NCBI GenBank assembly: GCA_020634855.1
Contig: JACKAU010000014.1
Span: 1 to 64,000, forward strand
Direction: 5' to 3'
DNA from: Anaerolineales bacterium
Lineage (GTDB): Bacteria; Chloroflexota; Anaerolineae; 4572-78; J111
Length of the DNA: 64,000 nt
Below are positions 37,166 through 46,269 of this stretch, one piece after another; the first letter of the stretch is position 1, and each line of letters opens with the position of its first letter. Both the position numbers and the translations under genes were made by a program. Below the pieces are notes generated by a model. The model saw only the letters and a list, made by a program, of their open reading frames with translations. It was not told the origin of the DNA and made no database searches.

Positions 37166-38053
37166 ATGCGGAATTTAGATAAACGCCTAACCACTGTGCT
37201 GTTAGCCATGATGATGGGCATGTCAGTGCTGGCTATCTTGTGTTATGCCACCATCTTTATGCAACCCAACATACCCTTTAACCCGCTCAGCCCCCAACGG
37301 GCCACTGAGGTCGCTCTGGTTAATGTCGTGGCCCTCCAACAGCAGCAAAGTCAGTTACCGGCAGCTACCATCGATCAATCTTATCCGCCGACCTGGACTA
37401 GCACCCCCACCAATACCCCCGGCCCAACCAAAACAGCCACCAACACCCGCACCGCCACCCCAACCAAAACCTCATCGCCTACCCGAACCCCAACAGCTAC
37501 CAATACCCGCACCCCCGCACCGCCGCCGCCGCCGCCCACCGTTACCCCTACACCTAGCCCCCTGCCATACATTGTTGGCTCTCACTCCAGCCGCAACAAC
37601 TGCGCCGACTCCGGTCTGGAGGGGATTGTTAATGATGCCAACGGGCTGCCAGAGGCCGGCGCCCAGGTTCAATATGGGGAAACGGGGGTTTCCGGCAGCC
37701 GCTTCATCGCCACTACTGATGGCAACGGTCGCTACGGTGCTTTGTTAATTCCCGGCAGCAGCGGATCCGCCGCTTTTCAATCTCACAACTGGTATGCCTA
37801 TGTTGTCGAGAACGGCCAACCTGCCAGTGAGCAGTTCACCTTTACGACCGATCCGATTTATGCCGAGAATCCCAGCTACTGCGGTCGTGATGATAATAAA
37901 AATGACAATAATGACAATAACGATAATAATGATAATAGTAGTGGGGGAGGTGACGATAATTTAGCCCCCGGCTGTACCTTAGACCCGTGTAAGGTGAGTA
38001 GTTCTATTCAAGTTAAGATCATCAACTGGCAAAGACGACCATCAGCCAACTAA
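37166..38053 (+). CDS. Surface protein with Thr/Pro-rich stalk and Asp/Asn-rich tail
   Basis: 295 residues. An N-terminal helix (VLLAMMMGMSVLAILCYATIF) anchors or exports it. About 75-125 is a Thr/Pro stalk (TPTNTPGPTKTATNTRTATP type), then a globular part with NCADSGLEGIVNDANGLPEAGAQV, which looks like a carboxypeptidase-regulatory/CNA-like beta domain. About 245-265 is a DDNKNDNNDNND run coded by AATGACAAT-like repeats. AGAAGGAG precedes the ATG. It probably sits on the cell surface as a stalked protein; partner unknown. Confidence 0.75.
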   Translation: MRNLDKRLTTVLLAMMMGMSVLAILCYATIFMQPNIPFNPLSPQRATEVALVNVVALQQQQSQLPAATIDQSYPPTWTSTPTNTPGPTKTATNTRTATPTKTSSPTRTPTATNTRTPAPPPPPPTVTPTPSPLPYIVGSHSSRNNCADSGLEGIVNDANGLPEAGAQVQYGETGVSGSRFIATTDGNGRYGALLIPGSSGSAAFQSHNWYAYVVENGQPASEQFTFTTDPIYAENPSYCGRDDNKNDNNDNNDNNDNSSGGGDDNLAPGCTLDPCKVSSSIQVKIINWQRRPSAN

Positions 38054-38091
38054 TATAACCCTAACCTTGGACAAGAAACGAGAGAATTTCT

Positions 38092-38832
38092 ATGAAAACC
38101 ACCACTCAAAAATTATCACTAGGTTCCCGTCAACTCGACGACATGCTTGGCGGCGGTTTTATCAAAGGATCAGCCGTGCTAGTTAGCGGGGCTCCCGGCG
38201 TGGGCAAAACCACCTTTGGACTTCAATTTCTAACTGCCGGTATAAAGGCCGGCCAACGCGGCTTGTTAGTTTCCTTTGAAGAATTTCCGGCCTCACTCAT
38301 TAGAGATGCCCAGCAGTTAGGTTGGGATCTGAAAACAATGGAACAACGGGGTGAGTTGGGGATTATTTTTACCTCGCCGCAAGTTTTTTTAGAAAGTTTG
38401 AAACAGCAGTCCGGTCCAATTGCCGAAAAAATTCAGGCGCTGGGGCCGGATCGAATGGTGTTGGACAGCGTCGCTCACTTTCAACAATTTACCCAAAACC
38501 CTATAGAACTCAGAGAGATTTATAACATCTTGATTAATGCCATTAAGCGCCAGGATATAACCGCCCTGTTATTAGACGAGGCGGCCAACATCTTGCAGGC
38601 GCCGGGCAAACATGTAGCCGCCTTACCGTTTTTAGTCGATGCGGTGATCTTGCTCCGGTACGTTGAAGTTGATAGCAGCATGAAACGGGCGATGGCGGTG
38701 ATGAAAATGCGCGGCAGTAATCACCAAAAAGAGATTAGAAGCTTTGAGATAAAGTCGGGTGGTCTGGTGTTGGGGTCGCCTTTTACCGGCCACGCCGGGA
38801 TTTTATCGGGCGTGTCACAACGTATTGCTTAA
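38092..38832 (+). CDS. KaiC/RadA-like ATPase domain protein
   Basis: 246 residues with a single KaiC-type RecA fold. Walker A is SGAPGVGKTTF near 32, a signature Glu pair occurs in VSFEEFPASLIRDA near 62, and Walker B is DRMVLDSVAHF near 123. The end is GSNHQKEIRSFEIKSGGLVLG. Single-domain KaiC relatives are often signalling ATPases. A response regulator and kinase follow 94 bases later, so a link to that system is possible. It is not a circadian KaiC, which has two such domains. Confidence 0.88.
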   Translation: MKTTTQKLSLGSRQLDDMLGGGFIKGSAVLVSGAPGVGKTTFGLQFLTAGIKAGQRGLLVSFEEFPASLIRDAQQLGWDLKTMEQRGELGIIFTSPQVFLESLKQQSGPIAEKIQALGPDRMVLDSVAHFQQFTQNPIELREIYNILINAIKRQDITALLLDEAANILQAPGKHVAALPFLVDAVILLRYVEVDSSMKRAMAVMKMRGSNHQKEIRSFEIKSGGLVLGSPFTGHAGILSGVSQRIA

Positions 38833-38925
38833 GTTTTTACTCTAGAATTTGTTTGCATCAACCATTGCCCTGTCGAGGGCATTTTTGCTTTGACATCCTG
38901 AGGGCTACGCACTGAAGGCAACACT

Positions 38926-39621
38926 ATGAAAGAAACTATTCTGGTAGTAGAAGACGAAGCCAGCATTAGAAATATCACGCGGGTGTATCTGGAGCAGGAA
39001 CAGTACCGCGTTATCTGCACCGATAACGGCCAGGAAGCGTTAACGATGGCCCGCCGACATAAACCCGATCTAATTGTGCTCGACTTGAACCTCCCCGGTA
39101 TGGACGGTATGGAAGTGACAGCTCGGCTGCGGCAAGAGTCGGATGTGTATATTTTGATCCTGACCGCCCGCACCGAAGAGGCGGATCGCATTGCTGGCCT
39201 GCGCATCGGGGCCGATGATTATCTGACCAAACCTTTTAGCCCACACGAACTGGTCGCCCGGGTCCAGGCCATTCTCCGCCGCAACCGAACCACATCCGCT
39301 CACATCTCCGTGGCCGGCAACGTCCTCCGCTTTCCCCACCTTGAAATCGATCCCGACCGGCACGAAGTCCGCACCGGCGATCAGGTGATCGATCTGACGA
39401 CCACCGAATTTAGCGTATTGCAAGAACTGGCTCGTCATGCCGGCCGGGTCCTAACCCGGGAGCAGCTCATTGATCGGGTCTGGGGACAAGATTTTTATGG
39501 CACTGACCGGGTAGTAGATGTGTACGTCGGTCAGGTGCGCCGCAAACTGGAACAGGCTACCGGCGAAACCTTGATCCAGACCGTACGCGGTATCGGCTAT
39601 AAGTTTGTGGACGAAAAATAG
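38926..39621 (+). CDS. OmpR/PhoB-type response regulator
   Basis: 231 residues. The receiver has VVEDEAS near 7, phospho-Asp in LIVLDLNLPGMDGMEV near 52 and Lys in YLTKPFSPHEL near 103. The winged-helix DNA-binding domain spans about 130-228, with LTTTEFSVLQELARHAGRVLTREQL and GTDRVVDVYVGQVRRKL. Its stop codon overlaps the kinase's GTG start by one base (TAGTG), so the two are coupled. Confidence 0.95.
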   Translation: MKETILVVEDEASIRNITRVYLEQEQYRVICTDNGQEALTMARRHKPDLIVLDLNLPGMDGMEVTARLRQESDVYILILTARTEEADRIAGLRIGADDYLTKPFSPHELVARVQAILRRNRTTSAHISVAGNVLRFPHLEIDPDRHEVRTGDQVIDLTTTEFSVLQELARHAGRVLTREQLIDRVWGQDFYGTDRVVDVYVGQVRRKLEQATGETLIQTVRGIGYKFVDEK

Positions 39622-40739
39622 TGAAGTTGTGGCGAAAGTTACGCTGGCGCATCTTCGGCTCACACTTGATTGTGGTTGTGACCGGCGTGGCCTGTTTACT
39701 GCTCACAACCGAAATCATCATCTCCAACCGCACTTTATCCGCCATTCAGCCCCGATTGGCGGCCCTCACTCAGGCCAAAGACCCGGTTGATGTCGAAATG
39801 GCGCTGGCGGCCTTACAGGAAACCTATCACAATACGCTGCTCTTTTCCTTGATAATTGCAGCGTTAGGAGCCACGCTGGCCGGCGCAGTGACCAGCCTCC
39901 TGCTGACCACCGGGATCATCCGGCCTCTGCAGCAGATAGCGCTAAGTAGCCGGCGCATCGCCGGCGGCCAATACGCCGAACGAGTTGAAATATCCGATAT
40001 TGAAGAGTTAGACAGCGTGGCTACAAATTTCAACCAGATGGCCGCGGCTCTGGAGCAGGTGGAACAGCAACGGGTGGCCCTCATTGGCAATGTTTCTCAT
40101 GAACTGCGCACGCCGTTAACTGGCATCGAGGGGTATTTACAGGGGATGATGGACGGCCTGATGCCCAGCGACGCCCAAACCTTTGCCCAAATGTACCAGG
40201 AGGTGCGCCGGCTGCGCCGGCTGGTCGATGATTTGCAGGCGCTGTCTCGGGTTGAAGCCGGCCAGATTCCGCTTCATTTGGAGACGTTTGACCTGGCCCC
40301 TGTTGTTGAACGCGTGATCAAACAACTCCAACCTCAAGCGATGGCTCAATCATTATCCATTTCGACCAACTGTTCCGGCATCTTGTCAGTCTATGCCGAC
40401 CCGGATCGCACCGCTCAAGTGCTGGTCAACTTGATGGGCAACGCCATCCGTTATACGCCCGAAGGGGGCGACATTAAGGTCACGGTTAAGGCGACGCCCA
40501 AGTTTGTGGAGATCGCGGTCCAAGATAGCGGCCAAGGTATTCCCCCCGAAGCGTTGCCGTATATCTTCGAACGCTTCTATCGGGTCGATCAGTCCCGCTC
40601 GCGCAGCAGCGGCGGCAGCGGTATTGGCCTGACTATTTCTCGGCACCTGGCCTGGGCCATGGGCGGCGAATTGATCGCCACCAGTGAGGGTGAAGGCCAA
40701 GGCAGTACCTTTTATTTTCACTTGCCCAAGGCAAAGTAA
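39621..40739 (+). CDS. HAMP-domain sensor histidine kinase
   Basis: 372 residues from a GTG that shares one base with the regulator's stop. Two transmembrane helices (about 15-35 and 75-95) flank a short external loop of about 40 residues. HAMP is at about 95-150, HisKA has NVSHELRTPLTGIEGY with the phospho-His near 160, and HATPase_c has NAIRYTPEG, DSGQGIPPEALPYIFERF and GSGIGLTIS. It should phosphorylate the preceding regulator. The ligand is unknown. Confidence 0.95.
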   Translation: MKLWRKLRWRIFGSHLIVVVTGVACLLLTTEIIISNRTLSAIQPRLAALTQAKDPVDVEMALAALQETYHNTLLFSLIIAALGATLAGAVTSLLLTTGIIRPLQQIALSSRRIAGGQYAERVEISDIEELDSVATNFNQMAAALEQVEQQRVALIGNVSHELRTPLTGIEGYLQGMMDGLMPSDAQTFAQMYQEVRRLRRLVDDLQALSRVEAGQIPLHLETFDLAPVVERVIKQLQPQAMAQSLSISTNCSGILSVYADPDRTAQVLVNLMGNAIRYTPEGGDIKVTVKATPKFVEIAVQDSGQGIPPEALPYIFERFYRVDQSRSRSSGGSGIGLTISRHLAWAMGGELIATSEGEGQGSTFYFHLPKAK

Positions 40740-40754
40740 CCCCGTTACAAAAAC

Positions 40755-40862
40755 ATTTCACCACAGAGGGCGCAGAGGAGGCACAGAGTTCACGAAGTTT
40801 TTCTTCGTGATCATTGTGTTTTCTCTTTGAACTCTGTGGTGAAAATTCTCGCTCGTAACACA
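40755..40862. repeat. CACAGAG-type dispersed inverted repeat between convergent genes
   Basis: TTTCACCACAGAGGGCGCAGAGG...CACAGAGTTCACGAAG on the left pairs with CTTCGTG and CTCTTTGAACTCTGTGGTGAAAA on the right. This repeat type (CACAGAGG plus TTCACAGAG words) is common between genes in many bacterial genomes. It lies between the kinase and the lipoprotein gene and could end both transcripts. Confidence 0.75.
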
Positions 40863-40891
40863 AATTTGTAGCGGGTAATCACGTAACAAGG

Positions 40892-42073
40892 CTATCGAGA
40901 CGGGCGAGCCGGTCTTTCGGGCAGCGACAGCTCTTCTTTGTCGGGCAAGATCGATTTTTCAAACGACAGGCCGTTGAGATCGGGCAGCGATCCCAGTGAG
41001 GCTCCAAACCGCTCCAATTGAGCGTGAGCCTGAGTAACATCGCCTCGGGCAAACTGGGTAGTAATCCCTTCAATCCGTGCCGCCAAGTCTTGCAGCGGCG
41101 GTAGACCGGAGGCGTCCAGTCCCGCGCTGGCATTGGCTCCTTGCTGGGCAATTTCGGTTAATTCAGCCGTTGTTATCCGGCCATCAGCCAAAGCGGTCTG
41201 TCCGGCTGTAAAGAAAGCCAGCGCATCTTCGACAGCCTCTTTGGGATCAGTGGCGGTTTCGGTAGCCGGCATGGCTACGGCCGTGGCAATGCGGCTGTCG
41301 AGCGTGGCCTGGTAATCGGCCAGCCAGGTTTGAGCCTGAGCCTGGGCCTCAGTCGCTTGGGCGCCGGCGGCCTGGGCGGCCGCTTCAATCTGGTTGATCG
41401 TTTCCTCGGCCAATTCGACGCCTTGGTCAAGCGAGTCACTGACCGCCTCAACGGCCTCGGTCAAGGCCTGCGTGTTTTCTTCAATCCCGTTCAGCGTCTG
41501 TTCGATCTCTTGCAGTTCCGCCACCGCCTCGGTGGCCAAGTTACCGTACAGATCGGTGTAAACACTCACCAATTCATCGACGTAGGCCAAGGCGTCATCG
41601 GTCCCAGCCAGATACATTTCTATGGTTTGAACCTCTTCCGGGGTCAAGGTTTTATCCACAGTTGCGCCGGAAGCCGCTTGGGCTGATTGCTCGGCCGCCA
41701 CAGCCGCCGCCGTCACGGCCTGATCAACCAAGATAGCCAACTCTTCGTCAGTCATAGTCAGATACTGTTCAGCCGGAATGGGCGTTATTATTTCTGGAGG
41801 CGGAGGCAGTGCTGTCACGTCAGCCGCCACCTGAGCATCGACCGTATCCGGCAGGGTGGAAACGGGGGCGGCTTCACTTGGGGCAGCGGCAGCGGCGGCA
41901 ACGGCCGCGTCGGTGGTGGCCTGGTTAGATGTCTGCGCGACTCCCGTGGCGGCGACGGCTGCGTCAATAGTGGCCTGGGTATTGGGGGTAGGGACTGCGG
42001 CGGTGCGTTGGCAAGCCACAGTCGATAAGAGCAGTACGGTCAAGAGGATAAAAACTGAATGTATTCTGGTCAT
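40892..42073 (-). CDS. Ala-rich helical lipoprotein of unknown function
   Basis: 393 residues. Signal MTRIHSVFILLTVLLLSTVAC ends in a likely lipid-modified Cys at 21. Two degenerate copies of a QATIDAAVAATGVAQTS type segment follow, then Pro-rich linkers and long alpha-helical/coiled-coil stretches (VAELQEIEQTLNGIEENTQALTEAVEAV and similar). No enzymatic motif is seen. It may be an envelope structural protein. The gene stands alone. Confidence 0.75.
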   Translation of the reverse strand: MTRIHSVFILLTVLLLSTVACQRTAAVPTPNTQATIDAAVAATGVAQTSNQATTDAAVAAAAAAPSEAAPVSTLPDTVDAQVAADVTALPPPPEIITPIPAEQYLTMTDEELAILVDQAVTAAAVAAEQSAQAASGATVDKTLTPEEVQTIEMYLAGTDDALAYVDELVSVYTDLYGNLATEAVAELQEIEQTLNGIEENTQALTEAVEAVSDSLDQGVELAEETINQIEAAAQAAGAQATEAQAQAQTWLADYQATLDSRIATAVAMPATETATDPKEAVEDALAFFTAGQTALADGRITTAELTEIAQQGANASAGLDASGLPPLQDLAARIEGITTQFARGDVTQAHAQLERFGASLGSLPDLNGLSFEKSILPDKEELSLPERPARPSR

Positions 42074-42267
42074 CGATGTCTCCTTGGGTCGTCACTAAAG
42101 GGGCTGATTCCATTCGACTGAGCATTATTGAGATGTAAATGGACGATAAAACCTGGTGACAGCCACTCATTTGGGCCGCTCACGTGACTTTCATCTTTTG
42201 AACTATGAAAACTCCATAAATTCCATTATAAAGCAGGTATTGATAGGAGTGAAGTGTTAGAATCAAA

Positions 42268-42298
42268 ACAGCCGGTTCCTCCAATAGAAACCGGCTGT
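42268..42298 (-). terminator. Intrinsic-terminator-like hairpin behind the lipoprotein/ahead of the kinase gene
   Basis: ACAGCCGGTT and AACCGGCTGT form a 10-base stem; on the minus strand TTTTGATTC follows. It lies beyond the stop of the adenylate kinase gene (42336) in its direction of transcription. Confidence 0.75.
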
Positions 42299-42335
42299 CT
42301 GAGGCGACATGTAGGATTTCAGTATCTAGCGACGG

Positions 42336-43808
42336 CTAGAGATCGGCCATTTCCACATCCGAAGAATCGAGCGGGCTGACCTGCTGCGACCACTCGACGG
42401 GCAGTGGTTGGAGAATGGGGTGGATGGCAGCCATTGTTCTGGCCGTAATATCGGCCACATCACCCTCACCCTCAATTTCAAGGAGCAGTCCGGCTTGTCG
42501 ATAATAGCCGATTAGGGGAGCCGTTTGCCCATGGAACGTTTTGAGGCGGGCCATAATCGTTTCTTCGTTATCATCCTTACGCTGGTAGAGTTCACCGCCG
42601 CAGCGATCACATTTATCTTCTTCAGCGGGGGGATTGAACACAACGTGGTAAGGCGTTTGGCAATTACAGCAGATTCGGCGTCCCGACAGCCGCTTGATGA
42701 TCTCTTCATCGGACACCTTGATATAAAGCACCGCATCCAACCGGCGCTGCATGTCGGTCAGGATGTCGCTTAACGCTTCTGCTTGCGGTAGGGTACGGGG
42801 AAATCCGTCTAAAATAAAACCAGCTCGGGTATCGGGTCGTTGCAGGCGGTCACGGACCATCGCCTGGGTGACATCATCGGGCACCAGTTCGCCGCGCTCC
42901 ATATAAGTTTTGGCCAATTTGCCCAGCTCAGTTTCGTTCTTGAGGTTTTCTCGGAATAAATCGCCGGTCGAAATATGTTGCAGTCCGAGACTGTTCTTAA
43001 GTTGTTCGGCTTGCGTACCTTTACCGGAGCCGGGTGCACCTAACAATACGACGTCAAGGCTGGGAAAAGCCGCCTGGTCAGGCGTAAGTACTTTAGCCGC
43101 TTCCTTTAGGGCCTGAAGTTGCAAGGCATCTTCAGTTTTGGCTCGCTCCTGTTTATTGCGTCGTACGGCAGCAATGGTATTGATGAGCGCATTGGTGACA
43201 TCATCGATGTTGCCCTCATCCTTAACAATCACTAATCGGCCGCTTTGTTTATAGTAATCAATTAATGGCTCAGTTACGCGATAGAACAGTTTAAGCCGCT
43301 CACGCCCAATTTCAATAGTATCATCAGCACGCTGATACAACTCGCCCTGACATAGATCACACACACCTAGGGTACGGGGGGGGTTGAATGCCACATGGTA
43401 TGGGGCTTGACAGGTGCGGCAAATGAGACGTCCCGGCAGCCGCGCGATAACTTCCTCATCAGGCACTTGAAGGTAAATTACGGCTTCGAGTTTACGACCG
43501 GCTTGCTCAAGGAGTTTATCTAAAAATTCGGCCTGGTATAATGTGCTGGGGAACCCATCGAATAATATTTCTTGGTTAGGAGCGGTTTTAAGCAGCCACT
43601 CCTCAATTAAACTGTCAACCACTTCATCGGGTACCAGATCGCCCCGACGCATATAGCGTTTGGCGAGGAGGCCTAACGCCGTGCGCTGTTCAAGACTGCC
43701 CCTGAACAGATCGCCTGTCGAAATATGATGTAACCCCAGTTGGGAAACTATTCTAAAGGCTTGGGTCCCTTTTCCGGCTCCGGACGGACCGATTAATGCG
43801 ATTGCCAT
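42336..43808 (-). CDS. Tandem-fused adenylate kinase (two complete domains)
   Basis: 490 residues made of two adenylate kinase units. Unit 1 (1-215) has GPSGAGKGTQ, STGDLFRGSL, a Cys4 zinc LID (CRTC...CDLC) and QRADD. Unit 2 (about 250-465) has GAPGSGKGTQ, STGDLFREN, DGFPRTLPQAEAL, Cys4 LID (CCNC...CDRC) and QRKDDNEETI. In unit 1 the DGFPR motif reads DGFPST, so the AMP-binding arginine is missing, while unit 2 is canonical. The protein interconverts ATP, AMP and ADP; unit 1 may be weakened or altered in substrate. A linker of about 35 residues joins them. Single-domain Adk is usual. An intrinsic terminator follows. Confidence 0.93.
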   Translation of the reverse strand: MAIALIGPSGAGKGTQAFRIVSQLGLHHISTGDLFRGSLEQRTALGLLAKRYMRRGDLVPDEVVDSLIEEWLLKTAPNQEILFDGFPSTLYQAEFLDKLLEQAGRKLEAVIYLQVPDEEVIARLPGRLICRTCQAPYHVAFNPPRTLGVCDLCQGELYQRADDTIEIGRERLKLFYRVTEPLIDYYKQSGRLVIVKDEGNIDDVTNALINTIAAVRRNKQERAKTEDALQLQALKEAAKVLTPDQAAFPSLDVVLLGAPGSGKGTQAEQLKNSLGLQHISTGDLFRENLKNETELGKLAKTYMERGELVPDDVTQAMVRDRLQRPDTRAGFILDGFPRTLPQAEALSDILTDMQRRLDAVLYIKVSDEEIIKRLSGRRICCNCQTPYHVVFNPPAEEDKCDRCGGELYQRKDDNEETIMARLKTFHGQTAPLIGYYRQAGLLLEIEGEGDVADITARTMAAIHPILQPLPVEWSQQVSPLDSSDVEMADL

Positions 43809-44043
43809 AACTACCTCCTTGTAGATTAAAAACCCCTCTATGGTTGAACCATTTTATCGCAGGGTATGAGATTTGATTAACTTGATAGTTGGATCAGAAA
43901 CAGGTCTATATGTTCAGATTTTCACAAACTTTGGATACAAAAATACCATCTGGGGGCAAAAACAAGATGCAATTGGGGAAAAACCATTTTGAGAGCGAAG
44001 TGATGCCCCACAGCACGTCATTATACTGAGGACGTTAGTAAGG

Positions 44044-44105
44044 TTAAGTATACTTAAAAAAAACAGGCTAAACACTAGTCAACTGTCTAGTTTAAAGCCT
44101 GGACA
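44044..44105 (-). promoter_or_regulatory. Palindrome and minus-strand terminator-like hairpin upstream of the sulfur genes
   Basis: TTAAGTATACTTAA (44044-44057) is a 14-base perfect palindrome. Next to it CAGGCTAAACACTAG and CTAGTTTAAAGCCTG form a hairpin (about 44065-44103); on the minus strand it is followed by TTTTTTTT. No minus-strand gene lies upstream to need a terminator. The rest of 43809-44286 holds a -10-like TATAAT at 44156-44161 and no gene. Confidence 0.5.
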
Positions 44106-44286
44106 ATTATGGGGTTTTATCGATCTCTGCCTTCGCTCCTTAACCCGGAATTAGCTATAATCCGAAAGCTTAAACCTATTTGACTATTACAAAACCCTTA
44201 CATAGTTTTTATAGGCGTCTTACCCGGGCAATTTAGAATTAAGTCAACAAATTGAAAACTTATTACGATCAAGGAGAAAGTAAGTT

Positions 44287-44760
44287 ATGGAGTGGATTTT
44301 GCAACCCTGGCCCTGGTATATCGCCGGGCCGCTCATCGGCTTAATGGTGCCGGCCTTGCTACTGTTATCGGGCAAAACATTTGGGGTCTCGACCAGTTTT
44401 CAAAATTTGGGGTCTATGTGCGCCCCCAAAAGCAATCTGCCTTATTTAAAAAACTTCGATCGGCGCAGTAATCGATGGCAGTTGGTGTTTGTGGCCGGCA
44501 TTATCTTAGGGGCGTTTGTTGGCTCACATTTTTTATCAATCAACCCGGTGTCATTTCTACCTGACCACTACTATTCGCTTAGCGGGATGGCGCGGTTAGC
44601 GTTGGGCGGCTTACTGGTTGGATTTGGTGTACGTTATGCCGGCGGCTGTACCTCCGGCCACACCATTATGGGCCTATCTAATCTTCAGTGGTCGAGTTTG
44701 GTCGCCTCGATTAGCTTTTTTGCCGGAGGGTTGCTGCTCACCCATGTCTTGCAATTTTAG
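44287..44760 (+). CDS. YeeE/YedE-family sulfur transporter, N-terminal half
   Basis: 157 residues with about four helices. The key Cys-containing motif is YAGGCTSGHTIMGL near residue 118, typical of YeeE/YedE (PF04143) thiosulfate/sulfur-compound transporters. AAGGAG precedes the ATG. Full-length family members have two such halves; here the second half is the next gene, 7 bases downstream. It should import reduced sulfur into the cytoplasm for the downstream thiol enzymes. Confidence 0.9.
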   Translation: MEWILQPWPWYIAGPLIGLMVPALLLLSGKTFGVSTSFQNLGSMCAPKSNLPYLKNFDRRSNRWQLVFVAGIILGAFVGSHFLSINPVSFLPDHYYSLSGMARLALGGLLVGFGVRYAGGCTSGHTIMGLSNLQWSSLVASISFFAGGLLLTHVLQF

Positions 44761-44767
44761 GAGGGAA

Positions 44768-45181
44768 ATGATGAAACAGTTTTTCGTATTACTAATCGGT
44801 ACATTTTTTGGCATTGTCTTAGTCAAATCAGAAGTGGTATCCTGGTTTCGTATTCAAAAGATGTTTCTTTTTGAAGAAGCCCACATGTACTTGATCATCG
44901 CATCGGCTGTCGCGGTCGGCGCGGTGGCGGTCTACATTATCAAGCGATTTCAGCTAAAGACCGTCTTCAATGAAGATGTGGCGATCAAGGCCAAGCCGTA
45001 TCAAAAAGGGGTTGTTATTGGCGGGGTGCTTTTCGGCATCGGTTGGGCGATCACCGGCGCGTGCCCTGGCCCTATCTACGCTCAAATCGGCAGCGGCGAA
45101 TACATCGCGTTGATTACCTTTGGCGCGGCTTTAATCGGAATGTATCTGTACGCTTTCTTGCAGCCTAAATTACCTCATTAA
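44768..45181 (+). CDS. YeeE/YedE-family sulfur transporter, C-terminal half (DUF6691)
   Basis: 137 residues from the ATG at 44768, whose ribosome site AGGAGGG overlaps the stop of the previous gene. It has about four helices, and the family motif is GIGWAITGACPGPIYAQIG near 93, mirroring the Cys motif of the first half. Together the two subunits make a complete transporter. A longer frame upstream (from 44618) only reads through the first gene out of phase. Confidence 0.9.
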   Translation: MMKQFFVLLIGTFFGIVLVKSEVVSWFRIQKMFLFEEAHMYLIIASAVAVGAVAVYIIKRFQLKTVFNEDVAIKAKPYQKGVVIGGVLFGIGWAITGACPGPIYAQIGSGEYIALITFGAALIGMYLYAFLQPKLPH

Positions 45182-45371
45182 GTTTGAGAGCTGTAGAGTT
45201 TGGGAGTCTATTGAGTTGAGTTTATGGAGGTAGGAATTTTTAGAAAAAACCGTATTTTGAGATGGATCGGGGAAAGATCCGGCAAGGAAACATCAGACCG
45301 GACCTTTTGACGGGTAAATAAAGTTGATAATCTATGCTAAAATGTCCCTCAGAAATATAGAGGGATATTCG

Positions 45372-46040
45372 ATGAAAATCTTGGCAGTTGTTAGCGGATT
45401 GGTTGTTCTGGTCACCTTGGCTTTTCTTTCTCATTATAATCGTGTTCATATTGCAAGAATCAGTTTTTCTGTCAAACCGGCGGCAGACCGACCTACCATT
45501 TTCGATCCATCCACCGAGACCGCAGTTGCTCGAAAAATCTATCTACCATCGGTCCAAAAGATCTCACCACCGTTAAGCGATACGCTCAAAGAAAAATACC
45601 TACTGATTGAACATTGGACAACTGAAGAATGGGGCAATGACTGCCCAGGGCTCGTTATTGATTTTCCAACCTACTATTTCGACTCGCAAACTGGTGAGTT
45701 GTTTATTACCATCAATCCGACCCTGCTCTCCACGAATATGGGCTACCTGGGTTATGGAACCAGTTTGACCGGCGCCGGCGCCGGGGCGAACAGTAGCTTG
45801 TCTCGGATTGAAGCAGTTCCTTATTCGATTAGTGATACAACGCTACACGCTGTTGCGGCCGGCGGCCAAATAACGTTGACCCACAAGAGCGAAGTCATAG
45901 GCCTCCTACCCGGTACAGGCTGGATAAGTCCTCCTTTGGTCGAAAACGGAGCCATGGGTATTCCTGAGTGCAGTATCACCACCACCCATCGACTCACGAA
46001 CTATGGTTTCCAGGAACGCAGTCGGATTGTCACTAACTGA
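45372..46040 (+). CDS. Membrane-anchored protein of unknown function
   Basis: 222 residues from ATG at 45372 with AGAGGG upstream; a TTG at 45324 would add 16 residues. An N-terminal helix (ILAVVSGLVVLVTLAFL) anchors or exports it, then a beta-rich region with WGNDCPGLVIDFPTYYFD and a Gly/Ala stretch TGAGAGANSS. Two Cys are present. No family is recognised. It lies 190 bases after the transporter pair but is not clearly part of that operon. Confidence 0.7.
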   Translation: MKILAVVSGLVVLVTLAFLSHYNRVHIARISFSVKPAADRPTIFDPSTETAVARKIYLPSVQKISPPLSDTLKEKYLLIEHWTTEEWGNDCPGLVIDFPTYYFDSQTGELFITINPTLLSTNMGYLGYGTSLTGAGAGANSSLSRIEAVPYSISDTTLHAVAAGGQITLTHKSEVIGLLPGTGWISPPLVENGAMGIPECSITTTHRLTNYGFQERSRIVTN

Positions 46041-46185
46041 ACCGCCAGCTCACGGCTTGGCGCAGCCATCCTTACCTAATCCTTACAATTTCTTCACACT
46101 ATTCTTACTTAGATGTGATAAATTTGCAGAAGGTGATTGTTAAATTTTTCACACAATCATCAAGACGTAAACTACCTCTTTCTAA

Positions 46186-46218
46186 GGACCCTAAAGGTTT
46201 TCGAAACCTTTAGGGTCC
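46186..46218. repeat. 15-base perfect hairpin (family also at 50828)
   Basis: GGACCCTAAAGGTTT (46186-46200), loop TCG, AAACCTTTAGGGTCC (46204-46218). No T-run follows in either direction, so it is not a simple terminator. The same 14-base arms occur at 50828-50841 and 50910-50923, 68 bases apart. Confidence 0.75.
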
Positions 46219-46269
46219 GAAGGTAGATAACAAACAAAATATCATAAGTCAAGCAGATTGGAGATCGCC

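Noticed and set aside
38092..38832. Circadian-clock KaiC
   Set aside because: Only one RecA-like domain is present and there is no kaiA or kaiB nearby.
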